Of a stretch of DNA of 64,000 nucleotides, positions 1 through 8,783 are shown in pieces. Below the pieces are notes generated by a model, which worked only from the letters and a program-made list of their open reading frames with translations, was not told the origin of the DNA and did not search any database. A program made the translations under genes and the position numbers. Origin of the DNA: Rosenbergiella nectarea (lineage in GTDB: Bacteria > Pseudomonadota > Gammaproteobacteria > Enterobacterales > Enterobacteriaceae); NCBI RefSeq assembly GCF_900111105.1, contig NZ_FOGC01000008.1, positions 113,785 through 177,784 of the forward strand, read 5' to 3'. Position 1 is the stretch's first letter. Each line of letters starts with the position of its first letter.

Positions 1-2
1 GC

Positions 3-134
3 CAAGATGTGGGCGTCCTTATTTTTAGTAGCCGTAACAAAGACCATTATCACCCAGGCATGGGGACGGAATTATTGGATTGTATCGCAGGATTTCTGCC
101 ACATTTACTGACTCGTTGGATGAGTCGCTCATGA
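3..134 (+). CDS. DUF484 family protein (YigA-like), C-terminal part
   Basis: The open frame enters the window from the left and ends with TGA at 132-134. The visible 43 residues include [20 protein letters not shown] and end in a helix with LLTRWMSRS, which looks like the C-terminal end of a GAF-like DUF484 protein. In E. coli the DUF484 gene yigA lies directly before xerC, in the dapF-yigA-xerC-yigB operon. Here its stop overlaps the xerC start as ATGA, which supports the same operon. Function is not established for this family. The N-terminal part is outside the window. Confidence 0.75.
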   Translation, partial: QDVGVLIFSSRNKDHYHPGMGTELLDCIAGFLPHLLTRWMSRS

Positions 135-1042
135 CGGCCGAGGGCGACGCATTGTTTCAACGCTGTGAAGAGTATTTACGCTATTTGCGGGTCGAGCGGC
201 AGCTCAGCCCCTTGACGATCTCCAACTATCAGCGACAGTTACAGGTAATCTGTGAATTTTTTACTGCGGCATCCCTGAGCGCTTGGTCGCAGCTTACCCC
301 GGTACTCATTCGGTCAATGGCGGCAGCCTCGCGGCGAGCAGGTTTGAAAGCCTCAAGTCTTGCCTTAAGGCTCTCCTCATTACGCAGCTTTCTCGATTGG
401 CAAGTGTCACAGGGGCTGTTAGTGGCTAATCCAGCCAAAGGAATAGCCACCCCTCGGGCGGGCCGGCCTTTACCCAAAAATATCGATGTCGATTCCATCA
501 ATCAGTTACTGTCCATTGATCTGAATGATCCGCTATCGGTTCGCGATCGCGCCATGCTCGAAGTGATGTACGGCGGGGGGCTGCGTCTTTCCGAATTGGT
601 AAATATAGATTGCCAGCACCTTGAGCTCGAATCGGGGGAAGTGTGGGTCATGGGGAAAGGAAGTAAAGAGCGGCGATTACCTATCGGTAAGACGGCGGTC
701 GAGTGGTTGGTGCGTTGGCTCGAGATGCGTGAACTCTTTCTGCCAGAAGATAATGCAGTCTTTGTCTCGCAACAAGGTAAACGTATTTCGACGCGTAATG
801 TCCAAAAACGGTTCGCACAGTGGGGCGTCTTACAAGGCATTACTACCCATGTTCATCCGCATAAGCTGCGCCACTCTTTTGCCACACATATGTTAGAATC
901 AAGCGGAGATTTGCGCGCCGTGCAAGAGCTTTTAGGTCATGCGAATCTCTCGACAACGCAGATCTATACTCATTTAGACTTTCAGCATCTTGCCTCGGTC
1001 TATGATGCCGCCCATCCCCGTGCTAAACGAGGTAAAACCTAA
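131..1042 (+). CDS. xerC: Site-specific tyrosine recombinase XerC
   Basis: XerC works with XerD at the dif site to resolve chromosome dimers at cell division. The 303-residue product has an N-terminal SAM-like core-binding domain (about residues 10-95) and a C-terminal catalytic domain. The catalytic set is visible: Arg in GGGLRLSEL (about 152), Lys in KGSKERRLP (176), H-x-x-R in [12 protein letters not shown] (244 and 247), His in LLGHANLS (270) and nucleophile Tyr in QIYTHL (279). I chose ATG at 131, which overlaps the upstream stop as ATGA and gives the E. coli-like N terminus; an in-frame start at 80 would add 17 residues with no family support. The stop overlaps the next start as TAATG, so xerC and yigB are coupled. 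Confidence 0.97.
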   Translation: MTAEGDALFQRCEEYLRYLRVERQLSPLTISNYQRQLQVICEFFTAASLSAWSQLTPVLIRSMAAASRRAGLKASSLALRLSSLRSFLDWQVSQGLLVANPAKGIATPRAGRPLPKNIDVDSINQLLSIDLNDPLSVRDRAMLEVMYGGGLRLSELVNIDCQHLELESGEVWVMGKGSKERRLPIGKTAVEWLVRWLEMRELFLPEDNAVFVSQQGKRISTRNVQKRFAQWGVLQGITTHVHPHKLRHSFATHMLESSGDLRAVQELLGHANLSTTQIYTHLDFQHLASVYDAAHPRAKRGKT

Positions 1043-1758
1043 TGCGCTTTTATCGACCGATCAATCGCCCACAGGCAATAACATTCGACTTGGATGATAC
1101 GCTTTACGATAATCGACAAGTTATTCTCACTACTGTTGAAAAAACGCATCAGGCACTGCAAGCGTGGCATCCCCGTTTGGCCAACATCACGCCGCAAGAC
1201 TATGACCGTGTACGGCTGTTGGTTGAACAGCAACGCCCAGAGATAGTTCATGATGTTACGGCGTGGCGTCAGGCAACCTTAGTCAGCTTGATCCAACGTG
1301 TAGGAATGAGCCTTGATCAGGCACAGGCTGGGGCCGCAGAGGTGATGACCGTTTTCCATCAGTGGCGCAGCGCGGCGCATATTCCTGAAATGACCCACCG
1401 AGTATTGGCTGAACTGGCAGCTAAAATCCCGTTAGTGGCCATCACTAATGGTAATGCGGATGCTGAGCAGTTGGGCATCGCCCAGTATTTTACGCTAGTG
1501 CTACGGGCGGGGCCAGACGGCAAAGCAAAGCCTTGCGGCGACCTTTATCAGATTGCCGAGCAGCATTTACGCCTAGCCGCTAATACCATTTTACATGTTG
1601 GTGACGACCTGATTACTGATGTCCAAGGCGCGCTGGTGGCAGGTTTTCAAGCCTGCTGGATCAATGATCGTCAACAGAACCTGATCACGGCGAGTTCAGC
1701 ACGAGTTATCCCCCATCTAGAAATTTCGCGGTTGGATTCACTGACCAGCTTGCTATAA
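1042..1758 (+). CDS. yigB: HAD-family phosphatase YigB (FMN phosphatase type)
   Basis: YigB belongs to the haloacid dehalogenase hydrolases; the E. coli enzyme dephosphorylates FMN among other substrates. The 238-residue length equals the E. coli protein. Motif I is FDLDDTLYD (Asp16 and Asp18 the likely nucleophile and acid), motif II is the Thr in VAITNGN, the motif III Lys lies in GKAKP, and motif IV is HVGDDLITDVQGA. The start overlaps the xerC stop (TAATG), so it should be the last gene of the yigA-xerC-yigB operon. Its 3' end overlaps the -10 element of the uvrD promoter. Confidence 0.93.
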   Translation: MRFYRPINRPQAITFDLDDTLYDNRQVILTTVEKTHQALQAWHPRLANITPQDYDRVRLLVEQQRPEIVHDVTAWRQATLVSLIQRVGMSLDQAQAGAAEVMTVFHQWRSAAHIPEMTHRVLAELAAKIPLVAITNGNADAEQLGIAQYFTLVLRAGPDGKAKPCGDLYQIAEQHLRLAANTILHVGDDLITDVQGALVAGFQACWINDRQQNLITASSARVIPHLEISRLDSLTSLL

Positions 1759-1759
1759 T
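1732..1759 (+). promoter_or_regulatory. uvrD promoter, sigma70 type
   Basis: TTGGAT (1732-1737), a 16-base spacer and a perfect TATAAT (1754-1759). It lies in the last codons of yigB and just before the LexA box. No experimental support; inferred from consensus match and position. Confidence 0.7.
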
Positions 1760-1761
1760 GG

Positions 1762-1777
1762 CTGTAGATATATACAG
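1762..1777 (+). promoter_or_regulatory. LexA (SOS) box before uvrD
   Basis: CTGTAGATATATACAG is a 16-base palindrome matching the LexA consensus CTGT-N8-ACAG with AT-rich centre. It begins two bases after the -10 hexamer and so covers the likely transcription start. uvrD is a known LexA-regulated gene in E. coli, so SOS induction is expected here too. Confidence 0.93.
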
Positions 1778-1804
1778 CCTCCTCTTACTAATGCAACGGT
1801 GCTT

Positions 1805-3967
1805 ATGGACGTTTCTGAACTGCTCGACGGCTTAAATGATAAACAGCGCGAGGCGGTAGCCGCCCCGCGGAGTAACCTATTGGTTCTAGCTGGCGCAGGC
1901 AGTGGTAAAACCCGGGTATTAGTCCATCGTATCGCTTGGTTATTAACGGTTGAGCGCTGTTCCCCGTATTCCATTATGGCGGTGACTTTTACCAATAAAG
2001 CCGCCGCGGAGATGCGTCATCGTATTGAGGAAGTTGTCGGGACGAGCCAAGGCGGCATGTGGATCGGCACATTCCATGGTTTGGCGCATCGCCTATTGCG
2101 CGCGCATCCGCTTGATGCAGGCCTACCCGCTGATTTCCAAATTCTTGACAGTGAAGACCAGTTACGCCTGCTTAAACGGTTAATTAAAGCGCTAAACCTG
2201 GATGATAAACAGTGGCCAGCGCGGCAAGCCATGTGGTACATCAATGGTAAAAAAGACGAAGGCTTAAGGCCAAAGCATATCGATAGTTATGGCAACCCGG
2301 TCGAGAAAACCTGGTTATCTATCTATCAAGCTTATCAAGAAGCCTGCGACCGTGCAGGACTGGTTGATTTTGCCGAACTGTTACTGCGCGCCCATGAGTT
2401 ATGGCTTAACAAACCTCATCTGCTTAATCATTATCGCGAACGTTTCACTAATCTATTAGTCGACGAATTCCAAGATACTAACAATATCCAATACGCTTGG
2501 ATCCGTATGTTGGCGGGCGACAGCAGTAAAGTGATGATTGTTGGCGATGATGACCAATCCATTTATGGATGGCGCGGTGCGCAAGTAGAAAATATCCAGC
2601 GTTTCCTCAGCGATTTCCCTGGGGCACAGACCATCCGCTTGGAACAAAACTACCGTTCCACGCGTAATATCCTGCAAGCCGCGAATATTCTGATTGCTAA
2701 CAACTCGGGACGACTTGGCAAAGAGCTGTGGACGGAAGATGATTCTGGTGAGCCAATCTCTTTGTATTGTGCATTCAACGAGCTGGATGAGGCGCGTTTT
2801 GTCGTGAACCGTATTCGTCAATGGCATGAGCAGGGCGGCGCACTGGCCGACTGCGCAATACTCTACCGCAGTAATGCTCAGTCACGGGTACTGGAAGAAG
2901 CCTTACTACAAAGCACCTTGCCTTACCGCATTTATGGCGGGATGCGCTTTTTCGAGCGACAAGAAATCAAAGATGCCTTGGCCTATTTACGGTTAATGGC
3001 GAACCGCAATGACGATGCGGCGTTCGAACGGGTAGTGAACACTCCTACGCGGGGCATTGGCGATCGAACGTTGGACGTTGTTCGCCAATTCGCACGCGAC
3101 CGACAAATGACGCTTTGGCAGAGCGCACGTGAGCTTCTGCAAGAAAAAGTCTTAGCGGGTCGTGCAGCCTCAGCTCTACAGCGTTTTATCGAACTGATTG
3201 AATCTCTGGTTTATGAAACCGGAGAAATGCCGCTCCATGTTCAAACCGATCGGGTCATTAAAGACTCGGGACTGTGGATAATGTACGAGCAGGAGAAAGG
3301 GGAAAAAGGCCAAGCCCGGATTGAGAACTTGGAAGAGCTGGTGACCGCTACGCGCCAATTTAGTTATCAAGATGAAAATGAAGACTTGATGCCACTTCAA
3401 GCTTTCCTCTCCCATGCCGCGCTGGAAGCGGGTGAAGGGCAAGCGGATAAATGGCAAGATGCTGTACAGCTGATGACCCTCCACTCAGCAAAAGGCTTAG
3501 AATTTAGCCAGGTCTTTATTGTCGGGATGGAAGAGGGGATGTTCCCAAGCCAAATGTCGATTGAAGAGAGTGGACGTTTAGAAGAAGAGCGCCGTCTCGC
3601 CTATGTGGGGGTCACTCGCGCGATGAAAAAACTGACCCTGACCTTTGCGGAAAGCCGACGGTTATATGGGAAGGAAGTCAGCCACCGACCGTCACGGTTT
3701 ATTGGTGAGTTACCTGAAGAGTGTGTGGAAGAAGTCAGATCGCGCGCGAATATTACTCGTCCGGTTGACACCAAACGGATGGGGGCACCAGTGATGGCCA
3801 ATGATAGCGGCTGGTCGTTGGGTCAGCGAGTACGTCATAGTAAGTTCGGGGAAGGGACTATTATCAATCTTGAGGGCAGTGGCGAGCATTGTCGCTTACA
3901 AATAGCCTTTCAAGGACAAGGCGTGAAATGGCTTGTTGCGGCTTATGCACGTTTAGAAGCAGTTTAA
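1805..3967 (+). CDS. uvrD: DNA helicase II UvrD
   Basis: UvrD is the 3'-5' superfamily 1 helicase of nucleotide excision repair and methyl-directed mismatch repair. The 720 residues match the E. coli length. Visible motifs: Q motif LNDKQREAV, Walker A AGAGSGKT (29-36), Walker B DEFQDTNNIQ, motif III GDDDQSIYGWRGA, motif IV LEQNYRST, motif V TLHSAKGLEF and motif VI YVGVTRAMKKL. The C-terminal tail ends in the Tudor-like segment (WSLGQRVRHSKFGEGTI) that binds RNA polymerase in the family. I chose ATG at 1805 over an upstream GTG at 1799 because it gives the E. coli N terminus MDVS. Transcribed alone from a LexA-controlled promoter. Confidence 0.97.
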   Translation: MDVSELLDGLNDKQREAVAAPRSNLLVLAGAGSGKTRVLVHRIAWLLTVERCSPYSIMAVTFTNKAAAEMRHRIEEVVGTSQGGMWIGTFHGLAHRLLRAHPLDAGLPADFQILDSEDQLRLLKRLIKALNLDDKQWPARQAMWYINGKKDEGLRPKHIDSYGNPVEKTWLSIYQAYQEACDRAGLVDFAELLLRAHELWLNKPHLLNHYRERFTNLLVDEFQDTNNIQYAWIRMLAGDSSKVMIVGDDDQSIYGWRGAQVENIQRFLSDFPGAQTIRLEQNYRSTRNILQAANILIANNSGRLGKELWTEDDSGEPISLYCAFNELDEARFVVNRIRQWHEQGGALADCAILYRSNAQSRVLEEALLQSTLPYRIYGGMRFFERQEIKDALAYLRLMANRNDDAAFERVVNTPTRGIGDRTLDVVRQFARDRQMTLWQSARELLQEKVLAGRAASALQRFIELIESLVYETGEMPLHVQTDRVIKDSGLWIMYEQEKGEKGQARIENLEELVTATRQFSYQDENEDLMPLQAFLSHAALEAGEGQADKWQDAVQLMTLHSAKGLEFSQVFIVGMEEGMFPSQMSIEESGRLEEERRLAYVGVTRAMKKLTLTFAESRRLYGKEVSHRPSRFIGELPEECVEEVRSRANITRPVDTKRMGAPVMANDSGWSLGQRVRHSKFGEGTIINLEGSGEHCRLQIAFQGQGVKWLVAAYARLEAV

Positions 3968-4284
3968 TATTGACGGTTCTTGACGATATTTTCGTCTCGT
4001 CGTAACATGCGCACACTAAAATTCTTAGAGGACAATGACCTTGGACACCCCCAGTCGATGCTGGATCAATTTCCTACTGATTAGGAAAAACTGCTAAGGT
4101 TACCGTTCTTTGACCGGTGAGCTTAGCTGTTTACCGGTGATTATTTCCCGTCATCACGATCATCAGCACTGATGTATTCACACTCTGTGGCCCCGTGTTC
4201 AAGTATCGCTATTTTACTCATTAAGATAAATGAGGAATGGCTTTGTCTTGTCCCTGCCGATAAAGCAAGGGGAGTCATACTGCT
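3968..4284 (+). promoter_or_regulatory. uvrD-corA intergenic region: corA promoter and long leader
   Basis: About 317 bases without a large gene. A sigma70-like promoter TTGACG (3980-3985), 17-base spacer, TAACAT (4003-4008) would start transcription near 4015, leaving a leader of about 270 bases before corA. The leader holds a possible small peptide gene at 4035-4097 and a repeated ACCGGTGA (near 4112 and 4132) in a stretch that could form alternative hairpins. In Salmonella the corA leader carries the short gene corL and is a site of Rho-dependent termination control, which this layout resembles. Confidence 0.55.
4035..4097 (+). CDS. Putative corA leader peptide (CorL-like position), 20 residues
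   Basis: An open frame of 20 codons, MTLDTPSRCWINFLLIRKNC, preceded by an AGAGGA ribosome site a few bases before ATG. It lies inside the predicted corA transcript, about 190 bases before the corA start. Its location equals that of corL in Salmonella, whose translation couples to Rho termination in the corA leader. I cannot confirm sequence homology to CorL from memory, so the assignment rests on position, the Shine-Dalgarno-like site and the short in-frame stop. Confidence 0.42.
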   Translation: MTLDTPSRCWINFLLIRKNC

Positions 4285-5238
4285 ATGTTGAGTGCTTTCA
4301 AACTCGAAGAAAATCGCTTAAGCCGGATGGAAACTGAAGAGAGTAATGTCGCACTCTCTAATGCCGTTTGGGTTGATTTAATTGAGCCAGATGAAGATGA
4401 ACGCGATCTGGTACAACAAACACTGGGCCAGGGTTTGGCGACTCGGCCAGAACTTGAAGATATCGAAGCCTCTGCGCGTTTTTTCGAAGACGAAGATGGT
4501 CTACATATCCACTCATTCTTCTTTTATGAAGATGCTGACGATCACGCTGGTAACGCGACAGTCGCTTTTACCATTCGTGATGGGCGTCTTTTCACCTTAC
4601 GTGAACGTGAACTTCCCGCTTTTCGCTTGTATCGGATGCGTGCCCGCAGCCAAACCTTAATCGATGGTAATGTCTTTGAAGTCTTATTGGATCTGTTCGA
4701 GACCAAAATCGAGCAGCTAGCCGACGAAATCGAGAATATCTATAGCGCCCTGGAAAAATTAAGTCGCGTGATCATGGAAGGGCAACAGGGCGAAGAGTAC
4801 GACGAAGCGCTCTCCCGCTTAGCAGAGCTAGAAGATATCGGTTGGAAAGTGCGCCTCTGTCTGATGGATACTCAACGCGCCTTAAACTTTTTGATCCGTA
4901 AAGCTCGACTCCCCGCGAATCAGTTAGAACAAGCTCGCGAAGTTCTGCGCGATATCGACTCATTACTGCCGCACAACGAATCACTCTTTCAAAAAGTCAA
5001 CTTTTTGATGCAAGCGGCAATGGGCTTTATCAGTATTGAGCAAAACCGCATTATTAAAATATTCTCAGTGGTATCGGTGGTCTTCCTCCCCCCGACATTG
5101 GTCGCCTCAAGTTATGGAATGAACTTCGAGTTTATGCCGGAGCTTAAGTGGAGCTTTGGCTACCCTGGGGCCATTTTATTAATGATATTGGCGGGTTTGG
5201 CACCCTATCTCTACTTTAAACGTAAAAACTGGTTATAA
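4285..5238 (+). CDS. corA: Magnesium/cobalt transporter CorA
   Basis: CorA is the main Mg2+ (also Co2+, Ni2+) channel of the inner membrane, a homopentamer with a large cytoplasmic funnel. The 317-residue product is one residue longer than the E. coli protein. It has an acidic N-terminal domain, a long helical stalk, and two C-terminal membrane helices; the signature YGMNFE (GMN at about 278-280) closes the first helix and the basic KRKNWL tail ends the protein. A good terminator follows directly, so corA is monocistronic. The long leader suggests control after transcription start. Confidence 0.96.
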   Translation: MLSAFKLEENRLSRMETEESNVALSNAVWVDLIEPDEDERDLVQQTLGQGLATRPELEDIEASARFFEDEDGLHIHSFFFYEDADDHAGNATVAFTIRDGRLFTLRERELPAFRLYRMRARSQTLIDGNVFEVLLDLFETKIEQLADEIENIYSALEKLSRVIMEGQQGEEYDEALSRLAELEDIGWKVRLCLMDTQRALNFLIRKARLPANQLEQAREVLRDIDSLLPHNESLFQKVNFLMQAAMGFISIEQNRIIKIFSVVSVVFLPPTLVASSYGMNFEFMPELKWSFGYPGAILLMILAGLAPYLYFKRKNWL

Positions 5239-5246
5239 CTCTCTCT

Positions 5247-5269
5247 ACGGCGCCCAAGGCGCCGTTTTT
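5247..5269 (+). terminator. Rho-independent terminator of corA
   Basis: Perfect 8-bp stem ACGGCGCC / GGCGCCGT with a CAA loop, followed by TTTTT, starting 9 bases after the corA stop codon. Confidence 0.9.
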
Positions 5270-5535
5270 ACGGGGAGTAAAAACAGCAGAAAGATTTATG
5301 ATGAAGCTGTCTCGTCTTCCTCTGATAGACAGAAATTTAATTAAACCTAAATATTATGACTATTTGATATTTATCACTTTTATATGAAAGTTAATGCTTT
5401 TTATGTGATGTGCAACACAAATTGTAAAAAAATATATTCTTAATAGATAAGATTTAATTCATTTTTTTACAAAACGAAACGCTTAATTACGACCAGAGAT
5501 GTACCTTTAAGTCTCACACCAGAGGAGTCTATATT

Positions 5536-5772
5536 ATGAAAAAAATAACTATCGCTATGCTCGCTTTACTTGCACTACCAGCGGCTTCTTTTGCAAAAAG
5601 CATCTCTGTAACCGACATCTCGTTACAAGGCGCTGAAAATAAGATTATGAAGATTGCCGATAACCATGACGCTGAATATAAAATTACGGGTGCTAGCTCC
5701 GGTAACTTTGTACGAATGACGGCTGTATTACACAACATCCAAGATGTCTCAGGGTTAGGCCGAAAAAATTAA
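5536..5772 (+). CDS. Small periplasmic protein, YdgH/BhsA/McbA-like (DUF1471)
   Basis: A 78-residue protein with a clear Sec signal peptide (MKKITIAMLALLALPAASFA, cleavage after about residue 20). The mature part has the pattern AENKIMKIADNHDAEYKITG followed by a hydrophobic TAVLH strand; this resembles the end of DUF1471 proteins (K-A-D-x-x-G-A, then a serine/glycine turn and TAxxY), a family of small exported stress and biofilm proteins in enterobacteria. The match is from memory and diverged. A strong AGAGGAG ribosome site sits 10 bases before ATG. The gene stands alone, between corA and pldA, where E. coli has yigF, yigG, rarD and yigI. Upstream DNA (5330-5480) is very AT-rich. Confidence 0.6.
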   Translation: MKKITIAMLALLALPAASFAKSISVTDISLQGAENKIMKIADNHDAEYKITGASSGNFVRMTAVLHNIQDVSGLGRKN

Positions 5773-5780
5773 TCAGTATT

Positions 5781-5820
5781 CATTTGGAGGGTGATGCACG
5801 GCTTTCACCCTCTTCAAATG
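5781..5820 (+). terminator. Long inverted repeat after the DUF1471-like gene, possible terminator
   Basis: CATTTGGAGGGTG pairs with CACCCTCTTCAAATG (5806-5820) around a 12-base loop; the stem has a two-base bulge. It begins 9 bases after the stop codon of the small gene. No T run follows, so it may be an mRNA-stabilising hairpin or a weak terminator. Confidence 0.5.
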
Positions 5821-6026
5821 TCGTACTTCTCACCCTTTAGCGTTACTCGACTCTCTTACGTCCCTGCCTAAATGAGTACCAATTTCAACCCGCATAGAGA
5901 AGTTCTCCTTTATTGTCATATTCTGCTGTCATAAAAAACCATTTCAGGTCAAAATTACGCCCTTAGTACGATAATCTTTTAGTCATGCTTGACGAATTTG
6001 ATCAATTACGGGTGATAGGGACAACT

Positions 6027-6908
6027 ATGCAACGAAAGTGTTTGGTGTTGGCGGCAGCGCTAGCGTTACCTCTGGGAGCTAACGCAGAAAGTAATGGGTA
6101 TGATGTGGGTGTACAGAATAACCCGCCTGTTTATGGCAGCATTATCTCAAATCTATTACAAAAGCATGATAGCGCTTTCGTTCTCTATCCTTACGAAAGT
6201 AACTATGTGTTGTATACCTACACCAGTAATATCAACAAGGGCGCGATTGAAAGCTATAACTGGGGCCATAATGCCCGCAAGGATGAGCTAAAATTCCAAT
6301 TAAGCTTAGCCTTCCCTATCTGGCTCGGTATTTTAGGTGATAACTCAGTCTTAGCCGCTTCTTACACCCAGCGTTCTTGGTGGCAAATCTCAAACAGCAA
6401 AGAATCTTCACCTTTCCGCGAAACGAACTACGAACCTCAGCTGTTCATTGGCTGGGCAACAGACTACTCGTTAGGTGACTGGACGCTGCGTGATGTCGAG
6501 ACCGGCTTAAACCATGAATCGAACGGACGTAGTGATCCCACTTCCCGTAGTTGGAACCGTGGCTACCTGCGTTTAATGGCGGAAAATGGTAATATGACAG
6601 CCGAAATTAAGCCTTGGGTGCGTCTTGATACGGGCGGTGGTGACGACGATAACCCAGATATCATCAAATATATGGGACATTATCGTGCTAAATTAGGCTA
6701 TAAATGGGGCGAAAGCGTCTTCAGCGTTGAAGGTCAATATAATTGGAATTCCGGTTACGGTGGCGCTCAACTAGGCTGGAGCTATCCAATCACCCACAAC
6801 GTCAGATTTTACACCCAAGTCTACAGTGGTTATGGCGAATCGTTAATCGACTATAATCACCGTCAAACGCGGGTTGGTATTGGTCTAACTCTTAATGATG
6901 TTCTCTGA
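6027..6908 (+). CDS. pldA: Outer membrane phospholipase A PldA
   Basis: PldA (OMPLA) is a 12-stranded outer-membrane barrel that hydrolyses phospholipids reaching the outer leaflet. The 293-residue precursor has a signal peptide (MQRKCLVLAAALALPLGANA). The catalytic block NHESNGRSDPTSRSWNR holds the His and Ser of the active site, with the Asn partner in the following region, and SFREx-type and GYGESLIDYNHRQTRVGIG strands near the end match the family. I chose ATG at 6027; an in-frame ATG at 5985 would add 14 residues ahead of a normal signal peptide. recQ begins 16 bases after the stop, as in E. coli. Confidence 0.95.
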   Translation: MQRKCLVLAAALALPLGANAESNGYDVGVQNNPPVYGSIISNLLQKHDSAFVLYPYESNYVLYTYTSNINKGAIESYNWGHNARKDELKFQLSLAFPIWLGILGDNSVLAASYTQRSWWQISNSKESSPFRETNYEPQLFIGWATDYSLGDWTLRDVETGLNHESNGRSDPTSRSWNRGYLRLMAENGNMTAEIKPWVRLDTGGGDDDNPDIIKYMGHYRAKLGYKWGESVFSVEGQYNWNSGYGGAQLGWSYPITHNVRFYTQVYSGYGESLIDYNHRQTRVGIGLTLNDVL

Positions 6909-6924
6909 TTAAAACAGGTAGCGT

Positions 6925-8748
6925 GTGGCAACAGTGCTAGAAGCGGACCGGGAGGCTGACGCCATTCAGGTACTGCAGGAAACGTTCGGTTACCAGCAGT
7001 TCCGTCCCGGTCAAGACGGTATTATTCAAGCGGCGATCTCTGGACAAGACTGTCTTGTGGTAATGCCGACTGGCGGTGGTAAGTCACTGTGTTACCAAAT
7101 ACCCGCGTTAGTGCGTAATGGACTCACGCTGGTGGTTTCCCCTCTTATTTCACTGATGAAAGATCAGGTCGACCAACTGCGCGCAAACGGTGTTAGCGCA
7201 GAGAGTCTTAACTCAAGCCAACCCAGAGAGACTCAGCAACAGATTTATCAAGCCTGTCGAGAAGGTAAGATTAAGCTCTTGTATGTGGCACCAGAACGTT
7301 TGATGATGGAGAGTTTTCTCGACACATTGAGTAGCTGGCATCCCGCCCTGATTGCGGTCGATGAGGCGCACTGTATTTCGCAATGGGGACATGATTTTCG
7401 TCCAGAATATGGCGTAATTGGCCGTCTGCGAGAACGGTTCCCCTCACTACCGATTATGGCCTTAACGGCTACGGCAGACAGCACCACTCGTCAAGATATC
7501 TTGCAGCGTCTTCAGCTTCATGAGCCCTTTATTCAGGTAAGTAGTTTTGACCGGCCTAATATCCGCTACACGCTGGTCGATAAATATAAACCGACAGACC
7601 AGTTGCTCACTTACCTACGCGATCAGCGAGGCAAGTGCGGGATTATTTACTGCAACAGCCGCGCAAAAGTAGAAGATATTACCGCTCGTTTACAGAGTCG
7701 CGGCTGGAGTGTAGGCGCCTATCATGCAGGCCTTGAGGCGGGCGAGCGAGCTCGGGTTCAAGAAGCCTTCCAGCGTGATGATCTACAAATCGTGGTGGCG
7801 ACCGTCGCATTTGGTATGGGGATTAATAAACCGAATGTCCGCTTTGTTTTCCATCTGGATATTCCGCGTAATATCGAGTCCTATTATCAGGAGACGGGAA
7901 GAGCGGGGCGCGATGGTTTACCTGCTGAAGCGATGATGTTGTACGATCCCGCAGATATGGGATGGTTACGCCGTTGTCTGGATGAGAAAAGCCCAGGACT
8001 AAGCCAAGATATTGAGCGGCATAAGCTCAATGCCATGGGGGCATTTGCCGAAGCGCAAACCTGTCGACGCTTAGTGCTGCTCAACTACTTTGGTGAAAAT
8101 CGTCAAGCAGCCTGCGGTAACTGCGATATCTGTTTGGACCCTCCTCGTCGCTACGACGGTTTAGTCGATGCACAAAAAGCGCTATCCACCATTTACAGAG
8201 TCGGCCAACGTTTTGGTATGGGGTATATTGTTGAAGTACTGAGAGGAGCCGCTAATCAGCGTATAAAAGAGTTCGGTCACGACAAGTTACCCGTTTATGC
8301 GATTGGTCGCGACCAAAGTCACGAACATTGGGTTAACGTATTACGGCAACTGATCCACCTCGGATTGGTTACCCAAAATATTAGCCAGCATTCCGCACTG
8401 CAACTGACAGAGAGTGCCCGGCCCGTATTACGCAGCGAATCGCCGCTGCAGTTAGCGGTTCCTCGGATCATCGTGACTAAAACCCGTCCGGTGATGAGCC
8501 GTTTGTCAGGAAGTCATTATGATAAAAAGCTCTTCGCTAAACTACGGAAGTTACGTAAGGCGATTGCGGATGAGGAAAACATACCTCCGTACGTGGTGTT
8601 TAACGATGCAACACTGATTGAGTTATCTGAGATTCAACCGATATCGCCGTCTGAAATGTTGGGGATAAATGGTATTGGGCAACGTAAATTAGAACGTTTC
8701 GGACGTCCTTTTATGCAGTTGATTAAACAACATTTGGACGATGAGTAA
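6925..8748 (+). CDS. recQ: ATP-dependent DNA helicase RecQ
   Basis: RecQ is the 3'-5' helicase of RecF-pathway recombination and replication-fork processing. The 607 residues are close to the E. coli 609. Visible: Walker A MPTGGGKS (Lys53), DEAH box AVDEAHCISQWGH (146-149), motif VI QETGRAGRDG, the zinc-binding RQC cysteines in QTCRRLVLLNYFGE and ACGNCDIC, a winged helix, and a C-terminal HRDC domain (about 530-600). The start is GTG at 6925, which gives the E. coli-like N terminus (residues before the conserved VLQETFGYQQFRPGQ) and has a GGTAG upstream; no better ATG is available. Confidence 0.96.
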   Translation: MATVLEADREADAIQVLQETFGYQQFRPGQDGIIQAAISGQDCLVVMPTGGGKSLCYQIPALVRNGLTLVVSPLISLMKDQVDQLRANGVSAESLNSSQPRETQQQIYQACREGKIKLLYVAPERLMMESFLDTLSSWHPALIAVDEAHCISQWGHDFRPEYGVIGRLRERFPSLPIMALTATADSTTRQDILQRLQLHEPFIQVSSFDRPNIRYTLVDKYKPTDQLLTYLRDQRGKCGIIYCNSRAKVEDITARLQSRGWSVGAYHAGLEAGERARVQEAFQRDDLQIVVATVAFGMGINKPNVRFVFHLDIPRNIESYYQETGRAGRDGLPAEAMMLYDPADMGWLRRCLDEKSPGLSQDIERHKLNAMGAFAEAQTCRRLVLLNYFGENRQAACGNCDICLDPPRRYDGLVDAQKALSTIYRVGQRFGMGYIVEVLRGAANQRIKEFGHDKLPVYAIGRDQSHEHWVNVLRQLIHLGLVTQNISQHSALQLTESARPVLRSESPLQLAVPRIIVTKTRPVMSRLSGSHYDKKLFAKLRKLRKAIADEENIPPYVVFNDATLIELSEIQPISPSEMLGINGIGQRKLERFGRPFMQLIKQHLDDE

Positions 8749-8783
8749 TTCACTCTACCTCTAGGCCATAACAAGGAGCTTTC

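Noticed and set aside
4007-4084. A 25-codon frame before corA as the leader peptide
   Set aside because: Its ATG overlaps the predicted -10 box and it has no ribosome site; the frame at 4035 in the transcribed part with AGAGGA is better.
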